Assembly (NCBI GenBank): GCA_017481495.1
Contig: JAFUPC010000052.1
Location: 1-50,829 of the forward strand
Origin: Clostridia bacterium
GTDB lineage: Bacteria; Bacillota; Clostridia; Oscillospirales; CAG-272
DNA: 50,829 nt
Direction: 5' to 3'
Shown here: positions 1-8,020 of the stretch, piece by piece
Numbering within the stretch: position 1 is the stretch's first letter
How the letters are laid out: every line of letters starts with the position of its first letter
Made by a program: the position numbers and the translations under genes
The notes under the pieces: model-generated
Databases searched by the model: none
What the model saw: the letters and a program-made list of their open reading frames with translations, nothing else
What the model was told of the DNA's origin: nothing

Positions 1-104
1 ACAAGCTAGTAAGACCCCTTGCAGACTACAAGGTTGATAGGTCACAGGTGGAAGTGCAGTAATGTATGCAGCTGAGTGATACTAATCGGTCGAGGGCTTG
101 AACT
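1..104 (+). rRNA. 23S rRNA, 3' end (partial)
   Basis: The first about 104 bases carry the conserved end of 23S rRNA, including the stretch around ACTAATCGGTCGAGGGCTTG that closes helix 1 of the large-subunit RNA. The gene runs in from the left edge, so only its last part is seen. The exact mature 3' end is estimated from the conserved terminal stem. A terminator follows at 191-223 and there is no room for, or trace of, a 5S gene before it. Confidence 0.95.
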
Positions 105-190
105 ACCAATTTCAAGTTCGATTTTATTCATGCTTGAACAACTTCGTCTCTGCTTTTTACAGTTTTTATTCGGTTTTCAATGAGCATTTG

Positions 191-223
191 ACTCCGCAGA
201 CATTGGGTTTGCGGAGTTTTTTC
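191..223 (+). terminator. rRNA operon terminator
   Basis: ACTCCGCA (191-198) pairs with TGCGGAGT (210-217) and is followed by six T residues. It ends the rRNA transcript about 90 bases after the 23S gene. Confidence 0.85.
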
Positions 224-278
224 ATGTCTGGAAGAACATATTTAATTATAACAGAAAAACGGAGGAAATCAGACCATC

Positions 279-668
279 ATGACGGAAGTTGTTGCAGCAC
301 TGTTGTGGAAAAACGAAAAATTCCTCATCTGCCAGCGTCCGGTGCACAAAAAGCGCGGACTGCTGTGGGAATTTGTCGGTGGGAAAGTGGAAAACGGGGA
401 AACCGGTGAGATGGCGCTCGCACGCGAATGTATGGAGGAGCTTGCGGTCGTGGTCAATGTCGGAAGCGTTTTCATGGATGTCACGCACGAATATCCGGAC
501 ATGACTGTGCATTTGACGCTGTACAATACGGAAATCAAAGACGGCGAGCCGCAGATGCTGGAACACTGTGATATGAAATGGATCACGCCCGACGAAATTC
601 CGGACTACGAGTTCTGCCCGGCGGATGTGGAGATTCTGGACGAAATCAGAAAGCGGTGCAGAAAATGA
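279..668 (+). CDS. Nudix hydrolase, MutT-like (8-oxo-dGTP diphosphatase type)
   Basis: 129-residue single-domain Nudix protein. The Nudix box is clear: GKVENGE, seven residues, then RECMEEL, which gives the Gx5Ex7REuxEE pattern with the metal-binding glutamates; the usual glycine after EEL is alanine. Length and the WEFVGGKVE context match MutT-type enzymes that hydrolyse oxidised dGTP or other nucleoside diphosphate derivatives to the monophosphate and pyrophosphate in the cytoplasm. The exact substrate cannot be told from sequence. The ATG is preceded by GGAGG at about 261-265. Its stop overlaps the ATG of the lipoprotein gene at 665 (ATGA), so the two are translationally coupled. Confidence 0.9.
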   Translation: MTEVVAALLWKNEKFLICQRPVHKKRGLLWEFVGGKVENGETGEMALARECMEELAVVVNVGSVFMDVTHEYPDMTVHLTLYNTEIKDGEPQMLEHCDMKWITPDEIPDYEFCPADVEILDEIRKRCRK

Positions 669-1027
669 AAAAATCAGTGATCATATGGCTTGCGGCAATG
701 CTCTTGCTCCTGACGGCGTGTTCCTCATCACAGGCTGTGGAAACTGTGACGGAAACCGCATCCGATGACCTTGTCGCGGTTCTGGAACTGGCGGAATCGG
801 AATTTTTCTCTGTTTTTTCCGAATATGACGGTCTGGAAATTACCGATACGACAACAATGGCGCGCTCGGATGACAGCGGTCAGGTGCTCGTACAGTTCGG
901 TTATACCTCGGAAAACGGCAGCGGGGTTTACGGATTTCTCATAGGAACGGATGAATCCTGGAATTATACAATTCTGGAACACGGCGAGACCCTCACGGTC
1001 GACCGGCTTCTGGAATCGGAAAATTGA
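665..1027 (+). CDS. Small lipoprotein of unknown function
   Basis: 120 residues. The N-terminus is a lipoprotein signal: MKKS, a hydrophobic run and the lipobox LLTAC, so Cys17 is the likely lipidated residue. The mature part is acidic and ends TVDRLLESEN. I recognise no family. The start is fixed by the ATGA overlap with the upstream Nudix stop. It is probably exposed on the outer face of the membrane; coupling to a Nudix hydrolase does not explain its role. Confidence 0.75.
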   Translation: MKKSVIIWLAAMLLLLTACSSSQAVETVTETASDDLVAVLELAESEFFSVFSEYDGLEITDTTTMARSDDSGQVLVQFGYTSENGSGVYGFLIGTDESWNYTILEHGETLTVDRLLESEN

Positions 1028-1039
1028 TATATAAAAGCG

Positions 1040-1072
1040 CATCCGCACATCAAACCTGTGCGGATGTTTCGT
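1040..1072. terminator. Bidirectional terminator
   Basis: CATCCGCACA (1040-1049) pairs with TGTGCGGATG (1057-1066), followed by T-rich sequence on the plus strand; on the minus strand the same stem is followed by GCTTTTATAT. It can end both the lipoprotein gene and the convergent regulator gene. Confidence 0.8.
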
Positions 1073-1125
1073 TTTGTACAGAAAACTTTCTGCGCAGAAA
1101 AACTTTTTGTGTCGGAAACAGACCG

Positions 1126-2238
1126 TTACGCGCTTTCGCCTGTTTCCGCCTGCCCGACAATCGCCCGGAATTCCGGATCCTCCCGCAGGAAATCGTACCA
1201 CGGTTCTGCAAATTTGGCGAGCAGCAGCTGGGTATCGGTTTCCTTGTAATTCTTTGAAGATTGCGAAGCATCGGAATAGGCAAGCGACAGCGCGGGAACG
1301 GTGTAGTGCTGCACGCCGTCTGGCAGATTGTCGTATGCGCGGGCGTGCTCCATTGCCGCTTTGGCGTGGAAAAGCGTGTTCTCCCGGTCTCCAAGCACCG
1401 CGTAGTTTCCGGCGATGCTGGAATGCAGAGCGGACAAGCGGCAGTGATAGAATAAGAAATTGCCGTCGTCGATGAGCGCGTGCCAGAGGTTGACACCTGC
1501 CTTGAATGCGCGGATGCGTTCCTCGGGTGTTTTGTAGGTGGCGGCAGTGCGCAGACGGTGCGCGGCGCAGTCCACAAACGACAGGATGTTCAACTGTCTC
1601 TGCAGATCACGCTTTTCCAGATTTTCTTCTTTGTAGTATGCGTGCTCCGCGAACATCTGGTAACTGCAGTAAAAGCTCGGCGCCTGACCTGCGTAATACA
1701 CCGCCTTTTCCTCGTCCGCGCAGGCATACGCGGGGTTTCCGTAAGTGAAGACGAGGATCTGCAATGCCGAAAATTTCGTTGCAAGGTCATTGCATTCCGC
1801 AAAAACGCGCTCATTCAGCGCAATGGATTCCCGCAGCATCGCTTCCTTTTCTTCCGCGGAATACGCGGTAGAATTGCGGCACTGCCACAGGCTGTTTGCC
1901 AGCATCTGCATACAGCGGTAATTGTTCGGATATTTGGCGAGCGCTTCCCGCCAGAGGGAAAGACGGTTTTCGATCTGTCCTGCGTGGGCAAATTCCATAT
2001 TTTTCGCAAGATAGACCTCCATGTCCGCCGCCTGCGTCTCCGCGCCGCGGTCAAACAGCTCGTCCAGCGTAATGTTGAAAATATTGGCAAGCGGGACAAG
2101 ATGCGAAATGTCGGGCGATGCCGTGCCGTTTTCCCATTTGGAAACGGACTGGTAGGAGATATTCAGGTACGCCGCAAGCGTTTCCTGGGTGATGTTGTTC
2201 TTTTTGCGCAGATCGCGGATCTTTTCTCCGATGGTCAT
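1126..2238 (-). CDS. XRE-family regulator with large C-terminal helical-repeat region
   Basis: 370 residues. The first about 65 residues are a Cro/C1-type helix-turn-helix (IGEKIRDLRKKNNITQ, then NISYQSVSKWENG). The remaining about 300 residues are helix-rich, Ala/Leu/Tyr-rich and resemble TPR-like sensor modules of XRE regulators in Firmicutes, such as peptide-binding RRNPP proteins, although I cannot assign that family. I start it at the ATG at 2238 because AAGGAG lies nine bases upstream; a GTG at 2277 would add 13 residues but has no ribosome binding site. The target is unknown; the neighbour on the same strand, about 250 bases upstream, is a solute-binding protein. Confidence 0.85.
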   Translation of the reverse strand: MTIGEKIRDLRKKNNITQETLAAYLNISYQSVSKWENGTASPDISHLVPLANIFNITLDELFDRGAETQAADMEVYLAKNMEFAHAGQIENRLSLWREALAKYPNNYRCMQMLANSLWQCRNSTAYSAEEKEAMLRESIALNERVFAECNDLATKFSALQILVFTYGNPAYACADEEKAVYYAGQAPSFYCSYQMFAEHAYYKEENLEKRDLQRQLNILSFVDCAAHRLRTAATYKTPEERIRAFKAGVNLWHALIDDGNFLFYHCRLSALHSSIAGNYAVLGDRENTLFHAKAAMEHARAYDNLPDGVQHYTVPALSLAYSDASQSSKNYKETDTQLLLAKFAEPWYDFLREDPEFRAIVGQAETGESA

Positions 2239-2283
2239 TTGGAATTTCTCCTTATTAAAAACGTAATTTGTGGCCACGTCTAT

Positions 2284-2312
2284 ATTGTATCATGAATTGC
2301 GCAAAAAAACAA
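2284..2312 (-). promoter_or_regulatory. Promoter of XRE regulator gene
   Basis: On the minus strand TTGTTT (2312-2307), 17 bases, TACAAT (2289-2284). It lies about 45 bases upstream of the chosen start. Confidence 0.5.
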
Positions 2313-2380
2313 TAACCGGAATCGTGCGAAAAATGCAACCGGCGGGTGAGAAGAATTGGCGCGATTGTTTGTGGTGCGGC

Positions 2381-2412
2381 GTTTCGCTTACATTCTTGCA
2401 AAAGCAAAGTTT
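2381..2412 (-). repeat. Dispersed degenerate repeat, copy a
   Basis: Minus strand AAACTTTGCTTTTGCAAGAA and the following GCGAA match copies at 4166-4195, 7978-8007 (both minus) and 24103-24130 (plus). It sits in the 251-base space between the regulator gene and the solute-binding-protein gene, in which I see no gene. Confidence 0.5.
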
Positions 2413-2489
2413 AAGCGTTGTATCCTGCTACACGATACGAGGTGCGCTATCCCTTATGCCGCCAACATCGTTTTCCGTATGATTTTATA

Positions 2490-4034
2490 TTATTCCCCCT
2501 GCTCCTCCCGTATCGTGTCCACCGTTTCCGCAATCAGCTTGTTGACTTTCTTCTCGATCTTCGCAAGTTCCGAGGTATATTCCTTGTTCGGAGAGGTTGC
2601 AAGGGTCGAGAACAGGGTGTTGATTCCGCCCCAGTTGTAGAACGATGCGAGATCGTACACGCGGTTGTCAAGGATCAGGGAGACCATTTCGGCGGAATCC
2701 TCGTCGCGGATCGCCTTGTCAAGGACGGTCGTCTCGATATACGCGCTGATGACGTATTTCTGCCCGTAATAGCCCATCGCTTCCAGAACGTGACCGGTCA
2801 TTTCCGCATTGCTGTTGGTGACGGGCATGACGGCGAACGTGCCCCAGTGGTCGTTGATGGGACAGAGATAGTCTTTCTGCGCTTCATCGAGCTTCGGCGG
2901 GGGAAGAATGCCGAAGTCTGTGTTCATATCGCGCAGGTTGAGTGCGACCAGAAGCTGGTTGTTGTAGAACATTGCGCGGTCTTCCTGGAACATTGGCAGG
3001 AACAGGTCGGTGAAGACGTTGTTGTAACCTTTCTGATAATTGGAAAGAAGCGTCACACTGCTGTCGTTGAAGAACGGGACAAGCGTATCCGTCAGCGACA
3101 CCGCGCGTTCCAGCGCGACATCGAGATACGGCGCACCCTCACTGTCCTTGGAGGTCAGATTGACACCCGCGGCGTGCGCGGCATAAATGAGGGACGTGCT
3201 TTCGCACAGCATTCCGAAGCGATCCTGGGTCGGGTCCATATTGCCGTCACCGTTTAAGTCAGATGCGGCGGCAGTGGAATATTCGATGGCTTTATCAAGT
3301 GTCCAGGTACCGCTGCGGACAAGCGTGTATGGGTCTTCCAGATCGAGCGTTTCCACAAGATGCTTGTTGTAAAAATACGAGATCGGTGCAAAACTCATAA
3401 ACAGACTGATGTCGCCGGTCGCCGCATACATGGAATCGAGAATCGTCATCTCCTCCCGCGCGGTCTGATCCCACCAGGAATGTGTGAAATCCACGCCCGG
3501 CAGGGTGTTTAAGTCCACGAGCAGTCCGGAGCCGATGACGTTCGGCAGACCGACCGCGTTGACCATCGCAATGTCCATGACGTCCTCCGCGGCAAGCACG
3601 AGCTTGCGGAATTCGGCGGAGATCTGACCCAGCTCCGAGAACAGGTAAAGGTCAAGCTTGACGTTCAGCGTTTCGGCGATGGCAAGATTGCGCTGATAAA
3701 TGGCATCGTTGATGGGGTCGCCGTTTTCCTCGTCGGTGAAGACCTCGCAGTATCCGGCGGCTTTCCACGAAAAGCTTCTTCCGGCACGTTCGTAGTCCAC
3801 GGCACCGACGGTGAAGCTCTCCCCGCCGTAATCGGCACCGGGCGCGGTGTATTCGGGGGCTTCGGTCTCGATGGCTTCGGTCGTCTCGCCGGTCTGCGGC
3901 GCGGCCGTTGTCACGGTGTCGGAAACGGTATCCGCATCGGCGCAGGCGGAAATAGCCGCTGTGGCAAGCAGGAGCAGAGCAAGAGCGGCACCGATACAGA
4001 AGCGGTGTTTGGGGGCAGTATGCGTATGTTTCAT
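2490..4034 (-). CDS. Extracellular solute-binding lipoprotein (sugar ABC type), orphan
   Basis: 514 residues. The signal peptide ends in the lipobox AISAC (Cys at about 31), followed by a Thr/Glu-rich linker of about 35 residues. The body has the layout of family 1 substrate-binding proteins for carbohydrates: an N-terminal lobe with QRNLAIAETLNVKLDLY, a hinge, and a C-terminal lobe with FAVMPVTNSNAEM. It would capture a sugar or oligosaccharide outside the membrane. No permease or ATPase gene is adjacent, so it must work with components coded elsewhere or act as a sensor. The ATG has GGAGG 10 bases upstream and a consensus promoter at 4071-4099. Substrate unknown. Confidence 0.85.
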   Translation of the reverse strand: MKHTHTAPKHRFCIGAALALLLLATAAISACADADTVSDTVTTAAPQTGETTEAIETEAPEYTAPGADYGGESFTVGAVDYERAGRSFSWKAAGYCEVFTDEENGDPINDAIYQRNLAIAETLNVKLDLYLFSELGQISAEFRKLVLAAEDVMDIAMVNAVGLPNVIGSGLLVDLNTLPGVDFTHSWWDQTAREEMTILDSMYAATGDISLFMSFAPISYFYNKHLVETLDLEDPYTLVRSGTWTLDKAIEYSTAAASDLNGDGNMDPTQDRFGMLCESTSLIYAAHAAGVNLTSKDSEGAPYLDVALERAVSLTDTLVPFFNDSSVTLLSNYQKGYNNVFTDLFLPMFQEDRAMFYNNQLLVALNLRDMNTDFGILPPPKLDEAQKDYLCPINDHWGTFAVMPVTNSNAEMTGHVLEAMGYYGQKYVISAYIETTVLDKAIRDEDSAEMVSLILDNRVYDLASFYNWGGINTLFSTLATSPNKEYTSELAKIEKKVNKLIAETVDTIREEQGE

Positions 4035-4070
4035 TTCGGGGGAACCTCCTGTTTTTATTTGGATGATTCC

Positions 4071-4099
4071 ATTATAGCAGAACTTGTGGGGAATGTCAA
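4071..4099 (-). promoter_or_regulatory. Consensus promoter of the orphan solute-binding protein
   Basis: On the minus strand a perfect TTGACA (4099-4094), 17 bases, TATAAT (4076-4071), 37 bases before the start codon. A fully consensus promoter predicts strong expression unless it is repressed. Confidence 0.85.
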
Positions 4100-4147
4100 T
4101 AAAAATCTTGCGGGACGGGGAGAAAAATTTAGAGAAGAGTGAAGAGA

Positions 4148-4195
4148 GAAGGTTTATCGCGCGAACCTTTCAGTCTGCGTTCTTGCCAATGCAAA
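4148..4195 (-). repeat. Dispersed degenerate repeat, copy b, with hairpin
   Basis: Shares AAGGTTxATCGxGCGAACCTT and the CTTGCCAAxGxAAA tail with copy c at 7960-8007. AAGGTT and AACCTT form a 6-bp hairpin. It lies in the divergent space 4035-4363, which otherwise holds only the two promoters. Confidence 0.5.
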
Positions 4196-4272
4196 TATTT
4201 TACCGAAACAACATAGTAGAGGTGCCCCGTTCCTCACAACTCCACTATTCACAAAATTTCCCGCAATTCCTC

Positions 4273-4301
4273 TTGCATTTTCCGTCAAAGAATGTTATAA
4301 T
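4273..4301 (+). promoter_or_regulatory. Promoter of upp
   Basis: TTGCAT (4273-4278), 17 bases, TATAAT (4296-4301), about 60 bases before the upp start codon. Confidence 0.8.
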
Positions 4302-4363
4302 ATATAAAGATGTCAGAGAAATCAACGCGGAATCTTTCCGCTGTTATGAAAGAGGAGACAACC

Positions 4364-5002
4364 ATGAACACTTACGAAAATGTAACCGTATTCGACCACC
4401 CGCTCATCACACACAAGCTGTCCATCCTGCGCGACGAGAATACCGGCTCCAAGCAGTTCCGGGAGTTGGTCAACGAGATCGCAATGCTGATGGGATATGA
4501 GGTCATGCGCGATCTGCCGCTCGAAGATGTGGAGATCAAAACGCCCATCACCACGGCGACCGTCAAGATGCTGACCGGCAAGAAGCTGGCGCTGGTGCCG
4601 ATCCTCCGTGCGGGTCTGGGTATGCTGGACGGCGTGCTGTCGCTCGTACCGTCGGCGAAAATCGGTCACATCGGTCTGTACCGCGACCACGAGACGCTCG
4701 AACCGCGCGAATATTACTGCAAGCTGCCCGAGGACATCGCGCAGAGACAGGTCATCCTGCTCGACCCGATGCTGGCGACCGGCGGTTCCGGATGTGCGGC
4801 GATCGACTTCATCAAGGCGCGCGGCTGTCACAACATCAAGTTCGTCTCCATTCTCGCCGCACCCGAGGGCATTGAACGGATGGCAAAAACGCATCCCGAT
4901 GTCCACATCTACACGGGCGGCGTGGACGAAAAGCTGAACGAAAAGGGCTATATCGTGCCGGGTCTGGGCGACGCGGGCGACAGACTGTTCGGAACCCTGT
5001 AA
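4364..5002 (+). CDS. upp: Uracil phosphoribosyltransferase
   Basis: 212 residues, the normal length. It makes UMP from uracil and PRPP in the cytoplasmic pyrimidine salvage pathway. The PRPP-binding loop is [11 protein letters not shown], and the uracil-site region near the C-terminus ([16 protein letters not shown]) is intact. I start at the ATG at 4364, preceded by AGAGGAG; an earlier in-frame ATG at 4310 has no ribosome binding site and would add residues the family lacks. It is followed after 24 bases by a MATE exporter gene, with which it may be co-transcribed. Confidence 0.97.
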   Translation: MNTYENVTVFDHPLITHKLSILRDENTGSKQFRELVNEIAMLMGYEVMRDLPLEDVEIKTPITTATVKMLTGKKLALVPILRAGLGMLDGVLSLVPSAKIGHIGLYRDHETLEPREYYCKLPEDIAQRQVILLDPMLATGGSGCAAIDFIKARGCHNIKFVSILAAPEGIERMAKTHPDVHIYTGGVDEKLNEKGYIVPGLGDAGDRLFGTL

Positions 5003-5026
5003 CGGAAAAGAGGTTCCCTTTTCCGT
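5002..5026 (+). promoter_or_regulatory. Hairpin holding the ribosome binding site of the MATE gene
   Basis: ACGGAAAAG (5002-5010) pairs with CTTTTCCGT (5018-5026); the loop is seven bases. The Shine-Dalgarno AGAGG (about 5009-5013) lies at the top of the stem and in the loop, and the ATG follows the stem directly. The structure may tune translation of the MATE gene relative to upp. Confidence 0.5.
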
Positions 5027-6430
5027 ATGTCCAAAAAGCATTTGCTTTCAAGCAAAAAACTGTTTTCCTCCAACCCCGACATGACGGAGGGCGTGATCTG
5101 GAAACAGCTGCTTTTGTTCTTTCTGCCGATCATGTTCGGCAGTCTGTTCCAGCAGCTGTATAACACCGCGGATGCGCTCATTGTCGGTAATTTCGTCGGC
5201 AAGGAAGCGCTGGCGGCGGTCGGCGGAACGACCGGCACGTTCATCAATCTGCTCGTCGGATTCTTTACGGGACTATCCTCCGGCGCGACGGTCATCATCG
5301 CACAGTATTACGGCGCAAAACAGCACGATGCGCTGAAAAAAGCCATCCACACGGGCATCGCGCTCGGAATTGCGGGCGGCGCGATCTTCATGGCGATCGG
5401 TCTGACACTGGCACCGACCGTCCTTTCCGCGATGGGAACGCCGGACGACATCATAGACTTTGCCGTGACCTATATGCGCATCTACTTTGTCGGCATTGTT
5501 CCGAATCTTCTGTACAACATCGGCGCGGGCATTCTGCGCGCGCTCGGCGACTCCACGCGGCCGCTCATCGTGCTGATTCTCTGCTGTGCCGTCAACGTCG
5601 GAATGGATCTTCTGTTTGTCGTCGGGTTCGATATGGGCGTTGCCGGGGCGGGGTGGGCGACCATTCTGTCGCAGGCGGTCAGCTGTGTGTGCGTATTGTA
5701 TTTCCTTGCGCATATGAAAGAGGAATCCTGCCGTCTGTCGCTTCGCGCGGTGCGGTTTGACAGAAATTCCCTTGTAAAGATCGTCCAGATCGGCTTCCCC
5801 GCCGGAATGCAGTCCGCCATGTACAACATTTCCAACGTCATCATCCAGTCCACCATCAACGGCTTCGGCACCGACACGGTTGCCGCGTGGACGGTGTACG
5901 GGAAGATCGACTGCATCTTCTGGATGACCATTTCCGCGTTCGGCACCTCGATCACAACGTTCGTCGGGCAGAACTTCGGCGCACAGAAATTCGACCGCAT
6001 CCGCCGCGGGGTCAAGGTCTGCTTCGGGATGTCCGTCGCGGCGACCCTGCTCATCAGCGTTGTGTCCGTCTGCTTCGGCGAACCGCTCTACCGCGTGTTC
6101 AACGATGACCCCGGCGTGATCGAGGTCGGAATGCGCATCATCCGCACCGTTCCGCCGCTGTTCGTCACCTACAATACCATTGAAATTCTGAGCGGCACCC
6201 TGCGCGGCACCGGCGATGCCGTCCGCCCGATGCTCATGACGATGGTCGGCGTCTGCGTCCTGCGGCTTGTCTGGCTCTTTGCGGTCGTGCCGCACCATCA
6301 CACGATCGAAACGGTGGTGCTCAGCTATCCCATTACATGGATCGTCACGTCGATTGCGTTTTTCCTTTATTACATCCACGGCGGATGGCTGAAAAGGAGA
6401 AAGGCGGCGGCGGGGATGGGGAACTCCTGA
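5027..6430 (+). CDS. MATE family multidrug/cation exporter
   Basis: 467 residues with twelve predicted membrane segments in two MatE halves (about 20-230 and 245-455). It carries typical MATE sequence: FLPIMFGSLFQQLYNTADALIVG at the start (residues about 31-53), GAGILRALGDSTRP at the end of the first half and SGTLRGTGDAVRP in the second. Proteins of this family exchange Na+ or H+ for organic cations, drugs or metabolites across the membrane. The substrate is not predictable. An internal ATG at residue 19 (MTEGVIWKQ) is a possible alternative start. The gene lies just behind upp, and a bidirectional terminator ends it. Confidence 0.92.
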   Translation: MSKKHLLSSKKLFSSNPDMTEGVIWKQLLLFFLPIMFGSLFQQLYNTADALIVGNFVGKEALAAVGGTTGTFINLLVGFFTGLSSGATVIIAQYYGAKQHDALKKAIHTGIALGIAGGAIFMAIGLTLAPTVLSAMGTPDDIIDFAVTYMRIYFVGIVPNLLYNIGAGILRALGDSTRPLIVLILCCAVNVGMDLLFVVGFDMGVAGAGWATILSQAVSCVCVLYFLAHMKEESCRLSLRAVRFDRNSLVKIVQIGFPAGMQSAMYNISNVIIQSTINGFGTDTVAAWTVYGKIDCIFWMTISAFGTSITTFVGQNFGAQKFDRIRRGVKVCFGMSVAATLLISVVSVCFGEPLYRVFNDDPGVIEVGMRIIRTVPPLFVTYNTIEILSGTLRGTGDAVRPMLMTMVGVCVLRLVWLFAVVPHHHTIETVVLSYPITWIVTSIAFFLYYIHGGWLKRRKAAAGMGNS

Positions 6431-6446
6431 ATATTCCTGAACAAAT

Positions 6447-6486
6447 AAAACGACTGTCCGACGGTGAAAATCGGGCAGTCGTTTTT
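6447..6486. terminator. Bidirectional terminator between MATE and VanZ-like genes
   Basis: CGACTGTCCGA (6451-6461) pairs with TCGGGCAGTCG (6471-6481), flanked by A residues on the left and TTTTT on the right, so it works in both directions for the convergent genes. Confidence 0.9.
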
Positions 6487-6501
6487 CGTTGCATGATGTT
6501 C

Positions 6502-7050
6502 TTATCGTGTGTTGTGAGGGTTTCGCTTTATCAGAAAATATCTTCCGACAAGAAACAGACCGTATCCGATGAATACCCCCAAGGTATTGCACAGAATGTC
6601 GTCAATGTCAAAAATCCCCCGTCGGAAAATCGGCTGAAATATCTCAATCAGCACGATAAACACAACGCCGATGAGCAGTGGGTGCTCTATAATCCGCGGG
6701 TGTCCCGTGCATCTCGTGTGCAAATCGCGCAGAACCACGGGCGCAAGAATGCCGTAGGGGATGAAAAGGAAGACGTTCATGACCATCAGGGACAGAGGCT
6801 CGTAGTGCTTTGACCGCAAGAGCCGAATCGGTTCGGCAAACGGAATCAGGTTGTATCCGCTGTGCGCTCTGCGATTGACGAGGAACGTCAAACAGAGGAT
6901 GGAGACGATATAAAGGAGAAAAACGACGGTGCAGACGTGTTTTGCCATCACAGGGAAAGGCTGTTTTCGTAAAACGCCGCGGAGCACCGTTATAAGAACG
7001 GAGACACCGGTGATGAGAACAATGAAAATCAGAAATTGCAGGAAAGTCAT
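6502..7050 (-). CDS. VanZ-like membrane protein
   Basis: 182 residues with about five hydrophobic segments. The signature QPIFRRGIFDIDDILCNTLG near residues 138-158 is typical of the VanZ family, as is YNLIPFAEP after the first segments. VanZ proteins are linked to low-level teicoplanin resistance and to envelope functions, but the biochemical role is not established. The gene starts 10 bases after the GT2 gene on the same strand, so the two form an operon. Confidence 0.88.
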   Translation of the reverse strand: MTFLQFLIFIVLITGVSVLITVLRGVLRKQPFPVMAKHVCTVVFLLYIVSILCLTFLVNRRAHSGYNLIPFAEPIRLLRSKHYEPLSLMVMNVFLFIPYGILAPVVLRDLHTRCTGHPRIIEHPLLIGVVFIVLIEIFQPIFRRGIFDIDDILCNTLGVFIGYGLFLVGRYFLIKRNPHNTR

Positions 7051-7060
7051 ATACTGTTCC

Positions 7061-7786
7061 TCATTTGTCTTTCAGCTTCTTCTTAATCCGTCTGATATCC
7101 CCCAGCATCCGGATACTGTCCCGCACGAGATGCACCGACGATTCCCTGTGATTGACGATCTTGATGGGAAACTCGGTAAACGTACACCCCTTTTTTTCCG
7201 CGCGCATCAGCATTTCAAGGTCAAAGGCAAAGCTGTCGGTGGTGCATTCCGCGAAAATTTTCCGGCCAATATCGCCCCGCATCGCCTTGAAGCCCGCCTG
7301 GGAATCGCTGTGGTGAAAGCCGGCGGCAAGAGAGAGAAACCGCAGATAGAACACGGATGCGAATTTCCGCAAGGGCGTATATCCGGCATACCCCTCCGGG
7401 TGAATGGCACGGGAACCGATCAGCACATCCGCCCCGGTGGAAAGGAGCTGTTTCACCGCACCCGCGATGACATCGGTGCCGTAGGCAAGGTCGCAGTCGG
7501 TATAAAGGACGTAATCGCCTTTGGTGTTGAGGATACCGGTGCGCACGGCACAGCCCTTGCCGCGGTTGGGGGCATAGATGCACGCCCGCACGCACGGGTG
7601 GTTCTGCTCCGCTTCGCGCAGAAGCGCGGGGGTGGAATCGGTGGAGCCGTCGCTGACGAAAATCAGCTCGTACTCGTCAAAAACCCGCTCCGCCCGCATC
7701 GCATCCAGCGCGCCTGTCAAAGTGGCAAGCGTGGCGGGGAAGATCGCTTCTTCATTGTAGGCGGGGATGACGACGGAAAGTTTCAT
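7061..7786 (-). CDS. Family 2 glycosyltransferase, polyprenyl-phosphate mannosyl/glucosyl-transferase type
   Basis: 241 residues, a compact GT-A domain with no C-terminal membrane segments. Landmarks are LSVVIPAYNEE at the N-terminus, FVSDGSTDST, APNRGKGCAVRTG, the DxD-like TDCDLAYG and the acceptor region DSQAGFKAMRGD. This is the layout of dolichol-phosphate-mannose-synthase-like enzymes, which move a sugar from a nucleotide donor onto undecaprenyl phosphate at the inner face of the membrane. It would supply lipid-linked sugars for surface polymers. The VanZ-like gene follows at once. Confidence 0.88.
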   Translation of the reverse strand: MKLSVVIPAYNEEAIFPATLATLTGALDAMRAERVFDEYELIFVSDGSTDSTPALLREAEQNHPCVRACIYAPNRGKGCAVRTGILNTKGDYVLYTDCDLAYGTDVIAGAVKQLLSTGADVLIGSRAIHPEGYAGYTPLRKFASVFYLRFLSLAAGFHHSDSQAGFKAMRGDIGRKIFAECTTDSFAFDLEMLMRAEKKGCTFTEFPIKIVNHRESSVHLVRDSIRMLGDIRRIKKKLKDK

Positions 7787-7911
7787 TTTTTACCGTGACT
7801 TTCGGGGGAAAGTGCGCTCCTTTCGGGGGATTTGGGATGACGATATAAGGGAAGGATGATGGTACGGCTTCACACTTGCTAAATGTTTGAATCGTGCAAA
7901 TGGTGTGATTG

Positions 7912-8007
7912 TAGGGGAGCCGTGCCTCAATCCTTAAGTTGACAGCATTGCCTCAAGGGGAAGGTTTTTCGTGCGAACCTTTCGCTCTGCATCTTTGCCA
8001 AAGTAAA
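7912..8007. repeat. Composite intergenic repeat: GTAGGGG head, CCTTAAGTTGACAGCA box, repeat copy c
   Basis: The space 7787-8020 has no gene. It contains GTAGGGG (7912-7918), CCTTAAGTTGACAGCA (7932-7947; 15 of 16 bases shared with 30331-30346) and copy c (7960-8007) of the repeat with the AAGGTT/AACCTT hairpin. On the minus strand the hairpin may end the sortase-rlmA transcript. Confidence 0.5.
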
Positions 8008-8020
8008 CACCCTCACCCAC

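Noticed and set aside
105..190. 5S rRNA between 23S and the terminator
   Set aside because: Too short and without 5S conserved loops.
246..586. Minus-strand frames opposite the Nudix gene
   Set aside because: Shadows of a gene with a clear Nudix box.
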